Notes: generated by a model from the sequence alone, not told the origin. Positions 7,741 to 18,928 are shown, counted from the stretch's first letter. The stretch: DNA of 64,000 nt from Mycobacterium branderi (GCF_010728725.1 NZ_AP022606.1:434001-498000), one strand, 5' to 3'. A program made the numbers and translations.

Positions 7741-10130
7741 ATGATCACTGAGGAATCCTTTCCCGTCGAACCCTGGCAGGTCCGCGAAACCCGCCTCGAC
7801 CTGAACGTACTGGCGCAGTCGGAGTCGTTGTTCGCGTTGTCCAACGGGCACATCGGGCTGCGCGGCAACCTCGACGAGGGCGAGCCGTACGGGCTGCCGG
7901 GCACCTATCTGAACTCGTTCTACGAGGTGCGGCCACTGCCCTACGCCGAGGCCGGCTACGGCTATCCGGAGGCCGGCCAGACCGTCGTCGACGTCACCAA
8001 CGGCAAGCTCATCCGGCTGATGGTCGACGACGAGCCGTTCGACGTCCGCTACGGCCAGCTGATCGACCACGAGCGATGCCTCGACCTGCGGGCCGGCACG
8101 CTCACCCGCCGCGCACACTGGCGCTCACCGGCCGACAAGCAGGTGAAAGTGACGTCGACCCGGCTGGTGTCGCTGGCCCAGCGCAGCGTCGCGGCCATCG
8201 AGTACGTCGTGGAAGCGGTCGACGAATTCGTCCGTGTCACAGTGCAATCCGAGCTCGTCGCCAACGAGGACCAGCCACAGACATCCGGGGATCCGCGGGT
8301 GGCGGCCATCCTGGAGCACCCGCTGGAACCGGTCGAGCACGAGCACACCGAACACCGCTCGCTGCTGATGCACCGGACCAAGGCCAGTGAACTGATGATG
8401 GCCGCGGTAATGGACCACGAGGTGGACGTGCCGGGCCGGGTCGAGGTTTCCACCGAGGCCCGGGCGGACGTGGCCCGCACCACGGTGATCTGCGGGCTGC
8501 GGCCCGGCCAGAAGCTGCGCATCGTCAAGTATCTGGCCTACGGCTGGTCGAGTCTGCGCTCGCGGCCCGCGCTGCGCGACCAGGCGGCGGCCGCCTTGAC
8601 CGGCGCCCGCTACAGCGGATGGCAGGGCCTGGTGGACGCCCAGCGCAAGTATCTCGACGAGTTCTGGGACAGCGCCGACGTCGAAGTCGAGGGCGACCCG
8701 GCCATCCAGCAGGCGGTGCGCTTCGGGCTGTTCCACGTGCTGCAGGCCAGCGCTCGCGCCGAACGTCGCGCCATTCCCGGCAAGGGCCTGACCGGCAGCG
8801 GCTACGACGGCCACACCTTTTGGGACACCGAGGGTTTCGTCTTGCCGGTGCTCACTTACACCGCGCCGTACGCGGCGGCCGACGCGCTGCGGTGGCGCGC
8901 GTCGATCCTGGATTTGGCCAAGGAGCGGGCGGCCGAACTCGGCCTCGAGGGGGCGACGTTTCCGTGGCGCACGATCCGCGGCCAGGAGTGTTCGGGTTAC
9001 TGGCCGGCCGGCACCGCGGCCTGGCACGTCAACGCCGACATTGCGATGGCGTTCGAGCGGTACCGCATTGTCACCGGCGACGATTCGCTGGAGGAGGAGT
9101 GCGGGCTGACGGTGCTGGTCGAACCGCGCGGCTGTGGTTGTCGCTGGGACACCATGACCGGCACGGTATTTGGCATCTGGACGGCGTCACCGGACCCGAC
9201 GAGTACACCGCGGTGGTCCGCGACAACGTCTTCACGAATTTGATGGCGGCGCACAATCTGCGGGTCGCCGCCGATGCGTGCGCCCGTCACCCGTTGGCCG
9301 CACACGATTTGGGAGTCAGCACCGAGGAGATGGCCGCGTGGCGAGCCGCGGCCGATGACGCGCACATCCCCTACGACGAGGAATTGGGTGTGCACCAGCA
9401 GTGTGAAGGCTTTACCACGTTGGCGGAGTGGGACTTTGAGGCGCATACCACCTATCCGCTGCTGCTGCACGCGCCGTATGTGCGGCTGTACCCGGCGCAG
9501 GTGATCAAACAAGCCGACGTGGTGCTGGCCATGCAATGGCAAAGCCATGCGTTCACCCCCGAGCAGAAGGCGCGCAACGTCGACTATTACGAGCGGCGCA
9601 TGGTGCGTGACTCGTCGCTCTCGGCGTGCACCCAGGCGGTGATGTGCGCCGACGTCGGACACCTCGAGCTGGCCCATGATTACGCCTATGAGGCGGCGCT
9701 GATAGACCTGCGCGACTTGCACGCGAACACCCGCGACGGCCTGCATATGGCGTCACTGGCCGGCGCCTGGACGGCGCTGGTGGGCGGGTTCGGCGGCCTG
9801 CGCGACGACGAGGGTGTGCTGTCGCTGGACCCGCACCTTCCCGACGGAATCGCTTGTCTGCGATTTCGGTTGCGCTGGAGAGGATCTCGCCTCACCGTCA
9901 GCATCACCCACCGCGACGTCACCTACACCCTGCGCGACGGGCCCGACGGGACGTTGACCATCCGCCACGCCGGCCAGGAGCTCGAGCTCAGCCCGGAGTC
10001 GCCGACGACACTCCAGCTGCAGCCCTGCGAACCGCTGCTGCCGCCGCCGCCCCAGCCGCCGGGCCGCGAGCCCACCCATCGGCGTACGCTGGCCCGGGTG
10101 CAGGTGGCTGCCCCGCCGATGGGACCCTAG
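7741..10130 (+). pseudogene. GH65 family glycoside phosphorylase/hydrolase, split by a single-base frameshift near 9122
   Basis: Residues 1-461 of a GH65 (trehalose/maltose phosphorylase type) protein are read from ATG 7741 up to VLVE (9112-9123). The frame then runs into nonsense and stops at 9243. The rest of the domain continues in the third frame as TARLWLSLGHHDRHG and onward to 10130. Restoring one A (GAAACC instead of GAACC at 9121-9125) rejoins a protein of about 796 residues, close to the 786 of Rv3401. The catalytic acid motif GPDEY lies just after the break, so the upstream fragment alone should be inactive. Expected reaction: phosphorolysis or hydrolysis of an alpha-glucosyl disaccharide, feeding the HAD mutase upstream. 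It may be a true mutation or a base-calling error. Confidence 0.85.
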
Positions 10131-10134
10131 CGCG

Positions 10135-10698
10135 TCAGTGCGGTTCGAGAACCCGCGCGACCTCGGCGCCGACGGCATTTTTCAGGTCTGAGTCGGGCAG
10201 CTCGTCGAGGCCCGCCGCCGAACGCAGGAACGGCTCGAAGAGCCGCCAACCCAGTTGCATCGCAACGGCATTGGCCACGGCCAGACGCGCGCTGCGGTCG
10301 TTGTCGTGTCGCGGCTGCACCCCGTCCAACAGGTGCGACATACCCGGAAACCGGCTCTGCAATTCTCCCACCGGGTAGCCGTCGAGCAGTGCGCGGGCAA
10401 TCACTCGCATATGCCGGTCGAGGGCCCGCTCCACCTCCGGCGGCGGCGCGTCGGTCTCGAGTAGTGCGGTCGTGGCCGTTCCCAGGTGGTCGAGCACGGC
10501 ACCGACCAGTCGTTCCTTGGATCCGAAGTGGCGAAACACCAAGCCGTGGTTGACCTTTGACCGGGCAGCGATGTCGCGGATCGACGTCGCCGCCGGACCG
10601 CGCTCGGCGAACAGATCCGACGCGGCGTTCAGGATGGCGGCCACCACCTGTTCCCGGCCGACGGGCGCCCGGTTGGCCCTTGACCCGGCTGTAGTCAT
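10135..10698 (-). CDS. TetR-family repressor (Rv3405c type)
   Basis: The 187-residue protein has an N-terminal TetR helix-turn-helix ([29 protein letters not shown], about residues 37-65) and an all-alpha ligand domain. The M. tuberculosis counterpart Rv3405c (188 residues) represses the divergent sulfatase/dioxygenase gene Rv3406, and I recall loss-of-function mutations giving resistance to compounds that Rv3406 inactivates. Here too the gene is divergent from a Rv3406-like gene. Two identical-arm palindromes lie between them, one covering this gene's own -10 and start codon, so autorepression is likely. It converges with the GH65 gene, with 4 bp between stops. Confidence 0.9.
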   Translation of the reverse strand: MTTAGSRANRAPVGREQVVAAILNAASDLFAERGPAATSIRDIAARSKVNHGLVFRHFGSKERLVGAVLDHLGTATTALLETDAPPPEVERALDRHMRVIARALLDGYPVGELQSRFPGMSHLLDGVQPRHDNDRSARLAVANAVAMQLGWRLFEPFLRSAAGLDELPDSDLKNAVGAEVARVLEPH

Positions 10699-10707
10699 GC
10701 GACTACA
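10690..10707. promoter_or_regulatory. TetR operator 1
   Basis: TGTAGTC-ATGC-GACTACA is a perfect 7-bp-arm inverted repeat with a 4-bp spacer. It covers the repressor's start codon (10698) and part of its -10. Confidence 0.85.
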
Positions 10708-10710
10708 GTA
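10705..10710 (-). promoter_or_regulatory. -10 element of the leaderless TetR gene
   Basis: The minus-strand TACTGT ends 6 nt before the ATG at 10698 and overlaps operator 1, which explains how bound repressor would shut off its own transcription. Confidence 0.55.
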
Positions 10711-10724
10711 GCGTACGACCCTGG

Positions 10725-10742
10725 TGTAGTCAGGTGACTACA
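10725..10742. promoter_or_regulatory. TetR operator 2
   Basis: TGTAGTC-AGGT-GACTACA has the same arms as operator 1, and the two are centred 35 bp apart. It lies 25-42 bp before the dioxygenase start, inside that gene's promoter region. Confidence 0.85.
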
Positions 10743-10766
10743 CATCGGATCGAGAGGACGACTTCA

Positions 10767-11645
10767 ATGACGCTGACCGTGACCAAGCTGGGCGGCCGCA
10801 TCGGAGCGCGGATCGACGGTGTGCGCCTGGGCGGCGACCTCGACGCCGCCACCACCGATGCGATCCATCAGGCGCTGCTGCGCCACAAGGTGATCTTCTT
10901 CCGCGGCCAGCAACACCTCGACGACGCCGAGCAGCTCGCGTTCGCGCGGCTGCTGGGCACTCCGATCGGCCACCCGGCGATCAAGTCGGACAACGCACCG
11001 GTCATCACGCCGATCAATTCCGACTACGGCAAGGCGAACCGCTGGCATACCGACGTGACATTCGTGGCGAACTACCCGGCGGCGTCGATCCTGCGCGCCG
11101 TCACCCTGCCGAGCTACGGCGGCTCGACGCTGTGGGCCTCGACCGCGGCCGCCTATACGGCGCTGCCCGAACCGCTCAAGCACCTCGCTGAGAATCTGTG
11201 GGCGCTGCACAGCAATCGCTATGACTACGTCGCCGCTGACGCCGTGTCCGACGAGCAGCGCGCGTTTCGGGAGGTATTCGAGAAACCGGACTTTCGCACC
11301 GAGCATCCCGTCGTGCGGGTACACCCCGAGACCGGTGAACGAACTTTGGTCGCGGGCGATTTCGTGCGGAGCTTCCTCGGCATGGACAGTCACGAGTCGC
11401 ATCTGCTGCTGGAATTGCTGCAACGGCGAATCACCGTGCCGGAGAACACTATCCGTTGGAATTGGGAACCAGGCGACGTCGCGATCTGGGACAACCGGGC
11501 GACCCAGCACCGCGCCGTCGACGACTACGACGACCAGCACCGCCTCATGCATCGGGTCACCCTGATGGGCGATGTGCCCGTCGACGTGCACGGGCAGCGC
11601 AGCCGGGTGGTCAGCGGCGCGCCGTTGGAGGCCGTGGCGAGTTAG
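10767..11645 (+). CDS. TauD-family Fe(II)/2-oxoglutarate dioxygenase, alkylsulfatase-like (Rv3406 type)
   Basis: The 292-residue product starts at ATG 10767, which has GAGAGGA about 10 nt upstream. The metal-binding triad is visible as RWHTDVTF (HxD near residue 97) and the C-terminal [11 protein letters not shown] (His), followed by the Arg that binds 2-oxoglutarate in HRLMHRV. The family member Rv3406 oxidatively cleaves alkyl sulfate esters, releasing sulfate. The gene is divergent from its TetR regulator with two operators between. Its stop overlaps the choD stop by 4 bp on the opposite strand (11642-11645). Confidence 0.9.
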   Translation: MTLTVTKLGGRIGARIDGVRLGGDLDAATTDAIHQALLRHKVIFFRGQQHLDDAEQLAFARLLGTPIGHPAIKSDNAPVITPINSDYGKANRWHTDVTFVANYPAASILRAVTLPSYGGSTLWASTAAAYTALPEPLKHLAENLWALHSNRYDYVAADAVSDEQRAFREVFEKPDFRTEHPVVRVHPETGERTLVAGDFVRSFLGMDSHESHLLLELLQRRITVPENTIRWNWEPGDVAIWDNRATQHRAVDDYDDQHRLMHRVTLMGDVPVDVHGQRSRVVSGAPLEAVAS

Positions 11646-13378
11646 CCCGCCGAACGGGTCGGCTCGGTGGGCTGCCACCGCAGCGCGCCGGGCGCGTCGG
11701 CGGGTACCACAGGGTTCCTCGGGGCGATCGGGTCCAGGCGGCGATACGGCTCACCCTGGCGCGGACGCTGGTCGTCCTCACCCTTGTTGGGCCACAGCGA
11801 CGCGGCCCGCTCGGCCTGCGCGGTGATCGAAAGCGACGGGTTGACACCGAGATTCGCCGAGATGGCCGCGCCGTCGTGCACCGACAGCGTCGGGTAGTTG
11901 TAGACCCGCTGATACGGGTCGACGACGCCGTGCTCGGGGTCCTCGCCGATCACCGCGCCGCCGAGGAAATGCGCCGTCAGCGGGATGTTGAACAGCTCAC
12001 CCCAGGTGCCGCCGGCCACGCCGTCGATCTTCTTGGCGATGCGGCGGGTGACCTCGTTGCCGACCGGGATCCACGTCGGGTTGGGCTCGCCGTGGCCCTG
12101 CTTGCTGGTATAGCGGCGAATGCCGAGCCGGTTGCGCTTGGTGAACGTGGTGATCGAATTGTCCAGATGCTGCATGACCAAAGCGATCACCGTGCGCTCG
12201 CTCCACCGCCGCGGATTGAGCAGCCGTAATGTGCCGCGCGGGTCTTCCCGGGCGTTTTCCAGCAGCTGTTTCCACCGCGGCACGTCGGTGCCTTCGGGGC
12301 CGGGTCCGTCGGTCATCAGGGTTTGCAGGAGGCCCATCGCGTTGGAGCCCTTGCCGTAGCGGACCGGTTCGATGTGGGTGTCCGACGTCGGGTGGATCGA
12401 CGACGTGATCGCCACCCCATGCGTCAGGTCCAGGTCGGGGCTGACCTGCAGGCGCCCGGCGCCCACGATCGATTCGGAGTTGGTGCGTGTCAGCTCGCCC
12501 AGCCGGTGCGACAGCTTGGGCAGCTTGCCCTTGTCGCGCATCTTGAACAGCAGCTTCTGCGTGTTGTACGTCCCCGCGGCCAGCACCAGATACTTGGCGG
12601 TGAAGGTGCGCGGCTTGCGGCGGACCCAGCGCCCGGTGTGTACGGTGCGGACTTCCCACATCCCGTCGGGCCGCTGCTCGAACCCGGTTACGGTCGTCAT
12701 CGGAATGACTTGTGCCCCAGCGGTTTCCGCGAGGCCGAGGTAATTCTTCACCAGCGTGTTCTTGGCGCCGTAGCGACATCCGGTCATGCACGATCCGCAT
12801 TCGAGGCAGCCGGTGCGGTCGGGTCCGACGCCGCCGAAGTAGGGGTCCGGCACCGTCTTGCCCGGCGTCTTGGTGCCGTCGGGCCCGAAGAACACGCCGA
12901 CCGGGGTCGGCACGAACGTGTCGCCCACCCCCATCTCGTCGGCAACCTCCTTGACCACGCGATCCGCGTCGGTGAAAGTCGGGTTCGTCACCACGCCGAG
13001 CATCCGCTGCGCCTGCTCGTAATGCGGCATCAATTCGGCACGCCAGTCGGTGATGCCGCTCCACTGCTTGTCGTTGAAGAACGGGTCCGGCGGGACGTAG
13101 AGCGTGTTGGCGTAGTTCAGCGATCCACCGCCGACCCCGGCGCCGGCCAGGATCATGCAGTTCTGCAGGAGGTGGATGCGCTGGATGCCGTAGCAACCCA
13201 GCTTCGGCGCCCACAGGAACTCGCGCAGATGCCACGAGTTCTTGGCGAACTCGTCGTCGGCGAAGCGGCGGCCGGCTTCGAGCACCCCGACTCGGTAGCC
13301 CTTCTCCGTCAGCCGCAGCGCCGTGACGCTGCCCCCGAAACCCGAACCGATAATCAGGACGTCGTAATCCGGTTCCAC
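11642..13378 (-). CDS. choD: ChoD, GMC-family oxidoreductase annotated as cholesterol oxidase
   Basis: The 578-residue length is identical to Rv3409c as I remember it. The N-terminus has the FAD dinucleotide fold [13 protein letters not shown] (about residues 11-23), followed by [16 protein letters not shown], typical of GMC oxidoreductases. The C-terminal block [13 protein letters not shown] is also conserved. An unusual four-cysteine run, [12 protein letters not shown] (near residue 195), is characteristic of this branch. The name implies oxidation of cholesterol to cholestenone; that activity is debated and the physiological substrate is uncertain. The gene is last in a guaB2-guaB3-choD transcription unit, 16 bp after guaB3. 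Confidence 0.9.
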   Translation of the reverse strand: MEPDYDVLIIGSGFGGSVTALRLTEKGYRVGVLEAGRRFADDEFAKNSWHLREFLWAPKLGCYGIQRIHLLQNCMILAGAGVGGGSLNYANTLYVPPDPFFNDKQWSGITDWRAELMPHYEQAQRMLGVVTNPTFTDADRVVKEVADEMGVGDTFVPTPVGVFFGPDGTKTPGKTVPDPYFGGVGPDRTGCLECGSCMTGCRYGAKNTLVKNYLGLAETAGAQVIPMTTVTGFEQRPDGMWEVRTVHTGRWVRRKPRTFTAKYLVLAAGTYNTQKLLFKMRDKGKLPKLSHRLGELTRTNSESIVGAGRLQVSPDLDLTHGVAITSSIHPTSDTHIEPVRYGKGSNAMGLLQTLMTDGPGPEGTDVPRWKQLLENAREDPRGTLRLLNPRRWSERTVIALVMQHLDNSITTFTKRNRLGIRRYTSKQGHGEPNPTWIPVGNEVTRRIAKKIDGVAGGTWGELFNIPLTAHFLGGAVIGEDPEHGVVDPYQRVYNYPTLSVHDGAAISANLGVNPSLSITAQAERAASLWPNKGEDDQRPRQGEPYRRLDPIAPRNPVVPADAPGALRWQPTEPTRSAG

Positions 13379-13394
13379 CCGGCCAGCCTAGCTC

Positions 13395-14522
13395 TCAGCT
13401 GCCGACGGTCAGGCCGACCTTCTGGAATTCCTTCAGGTCGCAGTAGCCGGCTTTGGCCATCGAGCGGCGCAGGCCGCCGACCAGGTTCAGCGAGCCGAAC
13501 GGGTCGTCGGACGGCCCGTTCAGCACCTGCCGCAGCGGCGGGCGCTCCCCGATCGCGACCTGCAGCAGCGCGCCGCGCGGCAGCGACGGATGCGCGGCCG
13601 CGGCCGGCCAGAACCAGCCGTCGCCGAGCGCCTCGGCCGCCTCGGCCAGCGGGGTGCCCAGCACCACCGCGTCGGCGCCGCACGCGATCGCCTTGGCCAG
13701 CTCGCCGGAGGTGTGGATGTCGCCGTCGGCCAGCACATGCACGTAGCGGCCGCCGGTTTCGTCCAGGTATTCGCGGCGGGCGGCGGCGGCGTCGGCGATC
13801 GCGGTGGCCATCGGCACGGAAATGCCGAGCACCTCGTCGCTGGTGGTCACGCCGCGCGTCGAGCCGTAGCCCACGATGACGCCGGCCGCGCCGGTGCGCA
13901 TCAGGTGCAGCGCGGTGCGATGGTCGAGCACGCCGCCGGCCACCACGGGCACGTCGAGCTCGGCGATGAACGTCTTGAGGTTGAGCGGCTCGCCGTCGCT
14001 CGCGACGCGTTCGGCGGAGACGATCGTGCCCTGGATGACCAGCAGGTCCACCCCGGCAGCCAGCAGCGACGGGGTCAGCGCCTGGGCGTTTTGGGGGCTG
14101 ACCCGCACCGCGGTGGTCACCCCGGCCTCGCGGATGCGGGCGATCGCGGCGCCCAGCAGCTCGGGGTCCAGCGGCGCGGCGTGCAGTTGCTGCAGCAGCC
14201 GGATCGCTGCCGACGGCTCGGGCTCCTTCTCTGCCGCCTCGATGACCTGGGCGATCTTGGCCTGCACGTCGGCGTGCCGGCCGATCAGCCCTTCGCCGTT
14301 GAGTATGCCCAGCCCGCCGAGCCGGCCGAGCTCGATGGCGAACTCCGGGGACACCAGCGCGTCGGTGGGGTGGGCGATGACGGGGATTTCGAACCGGTAG
14401 GCATCGAGCTGCCAGGCTGTCGAGACGTCTTGCGAGGAGCGGGTGCGCCGCGAGGGCACGATGTTGATGTCGGCGAGCTCGTAGGTGCGGCGGGCGGTGC
14501 GGCCCATGCCGATCTCGACCAT
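13395..14522 (-). CDS. guaB3: GuaB3, IMP dehydrogenase-like protein without the catalytic cysteine
   Basis: The 375 residues, starting MVEIGMGRTARRTYEL at ATG 14522, match the length and start of Rv3410c. GTG 14546, which overlaps the guaB2 stop as GTGA, would add eight residues. The protein has the IMPDH barrel without CBS domains. The loop that holds the nucleophile in IMPDH (SICTTR) reads STRGVTTSDE here, so the thiol needed for IMP oxidation is absent. Members of this branch are called GuaB3. GMP reductase activity has been proposed for some cyanobacterial relatives, but it is not established for this protein. It lies 20 bp after guaB2 in the same operon. Confidence 0.9.
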   Translation of the reverse strand: MVEIGMGRTARRTYELADINIVPSRRTRSSQDVSTAWQLDAYRFEIPVIAHPTDALVSPEFAIELGRLGGLGILNGEGLIGRHADVQAKIAQVIEAAEKEPEPSAAIRLLQQLHAAPLDPELLGAAIARIREAGVTTAVRVSPQNAQALTPSLLAAGVDLLVIQGTIVSAERVASDGEPLNLKTFIAELDVPVVAGGVLDHRTALHLMRTGAAGVIVGYGSTRGVTTSDEVLGISVPMATAIADAAAARREYLDETGGRYVHVLADGDIHTSGELAKAIACGADAVVLGTPLAEAAEALGDGWFWPAAAAHPSLPRGALLQVAIGERPPLRQVLNGPSDDPFGSLNLVGGLRRSMAKAGYCDLKEFQKVGLTVGS

Positions 14523-14542
14523 GTCACGCATGTGCGACCCGT

Positions 14543-16156
<1,614 letters not shown>

Positions 16157-16226
16157 TCACCCCGCACCCGCGACGACGCGCGCCGGGCGGCCGGTGATCC
16201 GCTAGCGCGATGCCAGTGGGGCTGCG

Positions 16227-16232
16227 TAATGT
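16227..16232 (+). promoter_or_regulatory. -10 element of the DUF5319 gene
   Basis: TAATGT ends 6 nt before the GTG at 16239. The six intervening bases GGAGAC could alternatively serve as a Shine-Dalgarno sequence. Confidence 0.5.
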
Positions 16233-16238
16233 GGAGAC

Positions 16239-16652
16239 GTGCGCGACTACCTCCCACCGGGTTTGCCGCCCGACCCGTTTGCCGACGACCCGTGTGATCC
16301 GTCGGCGGCGCTGGACGCCGTCGAGCCGGGTCAGCCCCTGGACCCTCAGGAGCGGATGGCGGTGGAAGCCGACCTGGCTGACCTGGCGGTCTACGAGGCG
16401 TTGTTGGCGCACAAGGGGATTCGCGGGCTGGTAGTTTGCTGCGACGAGTGCCAGCAGGACCACTACCACGACTGGGACATGCTGCGCGCCAATCTGCTGC
16501 AGCTGCTGGTCGACGGCACGGTCCGTCCGCACGAGCCGGCCTACGACCCCGAGCCGGACGCCTACGTCACGTGGGATTACTGCCGCGGGTACGCCGACGC
16601 CTCGCTGAACGAGGCGACGTCAGACACCGAGGGGTTCCACGGGCGCCGCTGA
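16239..16652 (+). CDS. DUF5319 family protein (Rv3412 type)
   Basis: The acidic, soluble protein has 137 residues and opens MRDYLPPGLPPDPFADDP, characteristic of the actinobacterial DUF5319 family (Rv3412, about 136 residues). It contains VVCCDECQQDHYHDWDMLR, a Cys/His cluster (CCxxCxxxHxH) that could bind a metal, and YVTWDYCRGYAD. There is no signal peptide or membrane segment. Its conserved placement, divergent from guaB2 and beside sigD, is its only functional clue. Function is unknown. It ends 1 bp before the convergent vapC stop. Confidence 0.85.
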   Translation: MRDYLPPGLPPDPFADDPCDPSAALDAVEPGQPLDPQERMAVEADLADLAVYEALLAHKGIRGLVVCCDECQQDHYHDWDMLRANLLQLLVDGTVRPHEPAYDPEPDAYVTWDYCRGYADASLNEATSDTEGFHGRR

Positions 16653-16653
16653 G

Positions 16654-17082
16654 TCACGCGGCCAACGGATTGATCCAACGCAGGCCAGGAAACCGCGTGA
16701 AATCTGCATCCGCGGAAGCTAATTCGACTCCATGCTCGATTGCGAGCGCCGCCAGCTGTCCGTCAGGGACAAGATTGCCCGTGATTTCGACTTGTGCGCA
16801 GAGTCTCGCGTAAACCCGTGCAGTGGTGTCCGTCGCGGGTGGGATCCAGACCACGGGGATTGCGAGCCAGTCTTCGACGTAGCTCCACGCGTCGGCGGCC
16901 GGTAGTGGGTTCTCGGTAACTCGCGGATGCGTGACGATCCGGAGGAAAGCTCCGATGGTCTGCCACGGCAGTCCCACTCGGTTATCACCGTGAAGCGTTT
17001 CCTCTAGCCAGGTTGCGGCCGCTTTGTTGTGCCTGCTGCTCTCGTCCACCGCATAGAGCAACAGGTTCGCATCAACGATCAT
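16654..17082 (-). CDS. VapC-type PIN-domain ribonuclease toxin
   Basis: The 142-residue product begins MIVDANLLLYAVDESS. The ATG at 17082 is chosen because upstream residues lie within vapB and do not fit the family. PIN acidic residues are visible: D4, the Asp in GNLVPDGQLAAL and the Asp pair in ASADADFTRFPGLRW. The pattern VGLPWQTIGAFLRIVTHPRV is typical of one mycobacterial VapC subgroup, which cleaves tRNA or rRNA to stop growth. It overlaps the antitoxin gene by 11 bp. I do not assign a VapC number. Confidence 0.88.
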   Translation of the reverse strand: MIVDANLLLYAVDESSRHNKAAATWLEETLHGDNRVGLPWQTIGAFLRIVTHPRVTENPLPAADAWSYVEDWLAIPVVWIPPATDTTARVYARLCAQVEITGNLVPDGQLAALAIEHGVELASADADFTRFPGLRWINPLAA

Positions 17083-17302
17083 CGTCGAGTAGATCGAGCA
17101 CATCTGCGACGTTTGTGACGTCAACCTTCAGCCCGATCTTCGCGGTTCGGTGCTGATAGTTGACCGTCTTGGAGGCGATGCTCGCTGTGGCCATGCCTCG
17201 TCGCGCCAACAGGTTGAGGGCCTTGCTAAGTCCTATTCCGCTGCGGCGAAGACGCTCGATTTCGGCGGCTACATCGTCATCGAGCACCACGGTCGTTCGC
17301 AT
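17072..17302 (-). CDS. VapB-type ribbon-helix-helix antitoxin
   Basis: The 76-residue protein opens with the beta-strand MRTTVVLDDDVAAEIERL, followed by two helices (SKALNLLARRG), a ribbon-helix-helix DNA-binding fold. The acidic C-terminus (VDVTNVADVLDLLDDDR) would wrap the toxin. It is the first gene of the pair and overlaps vapC, the usual order. The start lies 6 nt after a -10 TATCAT, so translation is probably leaderless. The complex is expected to bind the palindromic sequence just upstream and repress its own promoter. Confidence 0.88.
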   Translation of the reverse strand: MRTTVVLDDDVAAEIERLRRSGIGLSKALNLLARRGMATASIASKTVNYQHRTAKIGLKVDVTNVADVLDLLDDDR

Positions 17303-17350
17303 AACACCATGATATCGAGCTACGCATCACGATGCATGACTGGCTGCATC
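17303..17350 (-). promoter_or_regulatory. vapBC promoter and candidate VapB operator
   Basis: The minus-strand -10 TATCAT (17314-17309) is 6 nt before ATG 17302. Immediately upstream are nested inverted repeats, GCATC-AC-GATGC (17324-17335) and GATGCA-N8-TGCATC (17331-17350), placed like an autoregulatory operator. Confidence 0.6.
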
Positions 17351-17363
17351 GCAATGCCCCGCG

Positions 17364-18269
17364 TCAGGGGCTGGTGGACGTGGACGCCGAGGATGTCGGT
17401 TGGCTGGGCGTAGTTGCTGCGGCCGTGGACGGCTGGGTGGTGGCGCGCTCGGGGCTCGGCGACGCGCTGACCGAAGTGGTGGTTGCGCTGGTTGACGTCG
17501 GTGACGTCGTTGCAGCCTCCGATGCCGTCGACGTGTTCGTGGCCGGAGTGGACGACGTGGTCGTCGATGTCGGAAGCGACGTCGGCGTCGTCGTTGGTTC
17601 GGAACTGGACTCGGAGGCACTCACCGAAGTCGTAGTGGCCGAAGTTGCCGGTGCCACAACGGGATTCGGCGCAGAGCTGGGGGCAGCCGTCGCGTTCGGA
17701 TCGCGGGTGGAGACCTTGGCGTTGAGCTGGTTCACCTGGTCGATCAGATTCTGTTTACGGGTGCTGTCGTTGACGCTCTGCACACTGGTACTAAGCGATG
17801 CGAGCTTGTCCTGGGCCTGGGCCCACTGACCCTGGTTGATCATCTGCTGGACCTGCTCGATCTCGGTTTTGGCGGCCAGCTCGACACGGTCGTCGTGCAC
17901 CGAGGCCGGCTCACCGAACAACAGCGTGTGCACGCCGAAGAGCGCGTCACCGGGCTGGGCGCCGCCCACCATGGCGCCGAACCCGCCGAGCGTGAGCACG
18001 GCTGCGGCCACCGACCCGGCCAGGGCCAGGCGGCGACGGTTGGGCGGCCGCTCGGCCAGCCCCTGCTGCAGCGCCGCGAGCGCCTCTCGGTCCGACACCA
18101 GTGCGCTCGCCGGTGGCCACCGCAAGTCGTCGCGCCAGTCCGCCAGCAGCGCGGCCAGCGCCTCGTCGCCGGGTTCACTGAGGTCGACCGGGCTTCGGGT
18201 GGCGAGCGCGTCGAGTAGCCGATCGGTGCGTGCCACTGCGGCCAGGTCCGGCTGACTGAAATCAGGCAT
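17364..18269 (-). CDS. rsdA: RsdA, membrane anti-sigma-D factor
   Basis: The 301-residue protein (ATG 18269; GTG 18275 would add two residues) holds SigD inactive at the membrane. The cytoplasmic N-terminal domain contains DEALAALLADWRDDLRWPPASALVSD, which matches the SigD-binding region of Rv3413c. One transmembrane helix follows (LALAGSVAAAVLTLGGFGAMVGG, about residues 82-104). The extracytoplasmic part has a helical segment (QQMINQGQWAQAQDKLASLS) and a long Ser/Thr-rich tail of about 100 residues. In M. tuberculosis, regulated proteolysis of RsdA by the ClpC1/X-ClpP2 proteases frees SigD. It overlaps sigD by 8 bp. Confidence 0.93.
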   Translation of the reverse strand: MPDFSQPDLAAVARTDRLLDALATRSPVDLSEPGDEALAALLADWRDDLRWPPASALVSDREALAALQQGLAERPPNRRRLALAGSVAAAVLTLGGFGAMVGGAQPGDALFGVHTLLFGEPASVHDDRVELAAKTEIEQVQQMINQGQWAQAQDKLASLSTSVQSVNDSTRKQNLIDQVNQLNAKVSTRDPNATAAPSSAPNPVVAPATSATTTSVSASESSSEPTTTPTSLPTSTTTSSTPATNTSTASEAATTSPTSTSATTTSVSASPSPERATTQPSTAAATTPSQPTSSASTSTSP

Positions 18270-18840
18270 AGTCACGTCCCGCCGCGACGATCTCGGACTT
18301 CAGCCGCGCCAACGCGCGGTGTTGTGCCACCCGGACGGCGCCGGCGCTGGTGCCGACGGCCGTGGCGGTCTCCTCGGCGCTCAGCCCGACCACCACGCGC
18401 AGGATCAGGATCTCGCGCTGCTTGTCCGGCAACACCTCGAGCAGTTCGTTCATCCGGACGACAGAGTCGGCTTCGATCGCCACCTCCTCAGGTCCCGCCT
18501 CGACCGACCGCTGCTCCGGCAGCGTCTCCGCGGGATACGAAAGGTCGCGGCCGGCGGCACGATGCGCGTCGGCCACCTTGTGTGCGGCGATGCCGTACAC
18601 AAAGGCCAGGAAGGGGCGTCCGCGATCGCGATAGCGCGGCAGCGCCGTGATGGCCGCCAAGCACACCTCCTGCGCCACATCATCAGCCGAGAGGCCGCCC
18701 CGCTCGACCGTGCCCACCCGCGCGCGGCAGTATCGAACGACGATCGGGCGGATCGTCTCCACCACTTCGCGAAGCGCGTCCCGATCTCCTGCCACGGCGT
18801 CCGCGACAACAGCGTCGAGACGTTCTTCTTGGATTGTCAT
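18262..18840 (-). CDS. sigD: ECF RNA polymerase sigma factor SigD
   Basis: The 192-residue product starts MTIQEERLDAVVADAVAGD. Upstream in-frame starts exist (ATG 18852 and a GTG further back) and the M. tuberculosis annotation is longer, so the start is uncertain. Region 2 includes GLSADDVAQEVCLAAITALPRY. Region 4 includes LPDKQREILILRVVVGLSAEETATAVGTSAGAVRVAQHRAL. SigD directs transcription of genes including chaperones and secreted proteins and is controlled by the overlapping downstream gene rsdA. Confidence 0.94.
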   Translation of the reverse strand: MTIQEERLDAVVADAVAGDRDALREVVETIRPIVVRYCRARVGTVERGGLSADDVAQEVCLAAITALPRYRDRGRPFLAFVYGIAAHKVADAHRAAGRDLSYPAETLPEQRSVEAGPEEVAIEADSVVRMNELLEVLPDKQREILILRVVVGLSAEETATAVGTSAGAVRVAQHRALARLKSEIVAAGRDYA

Positions 18841-18928
18841 CGACCGCGGCATCTCCAACGTTACGAACCGGACGTGGCCCGGCGCGGTGGCACAGCTAAA
18901 CGATAAGGGGCGATATGCGGTTTCCGGG

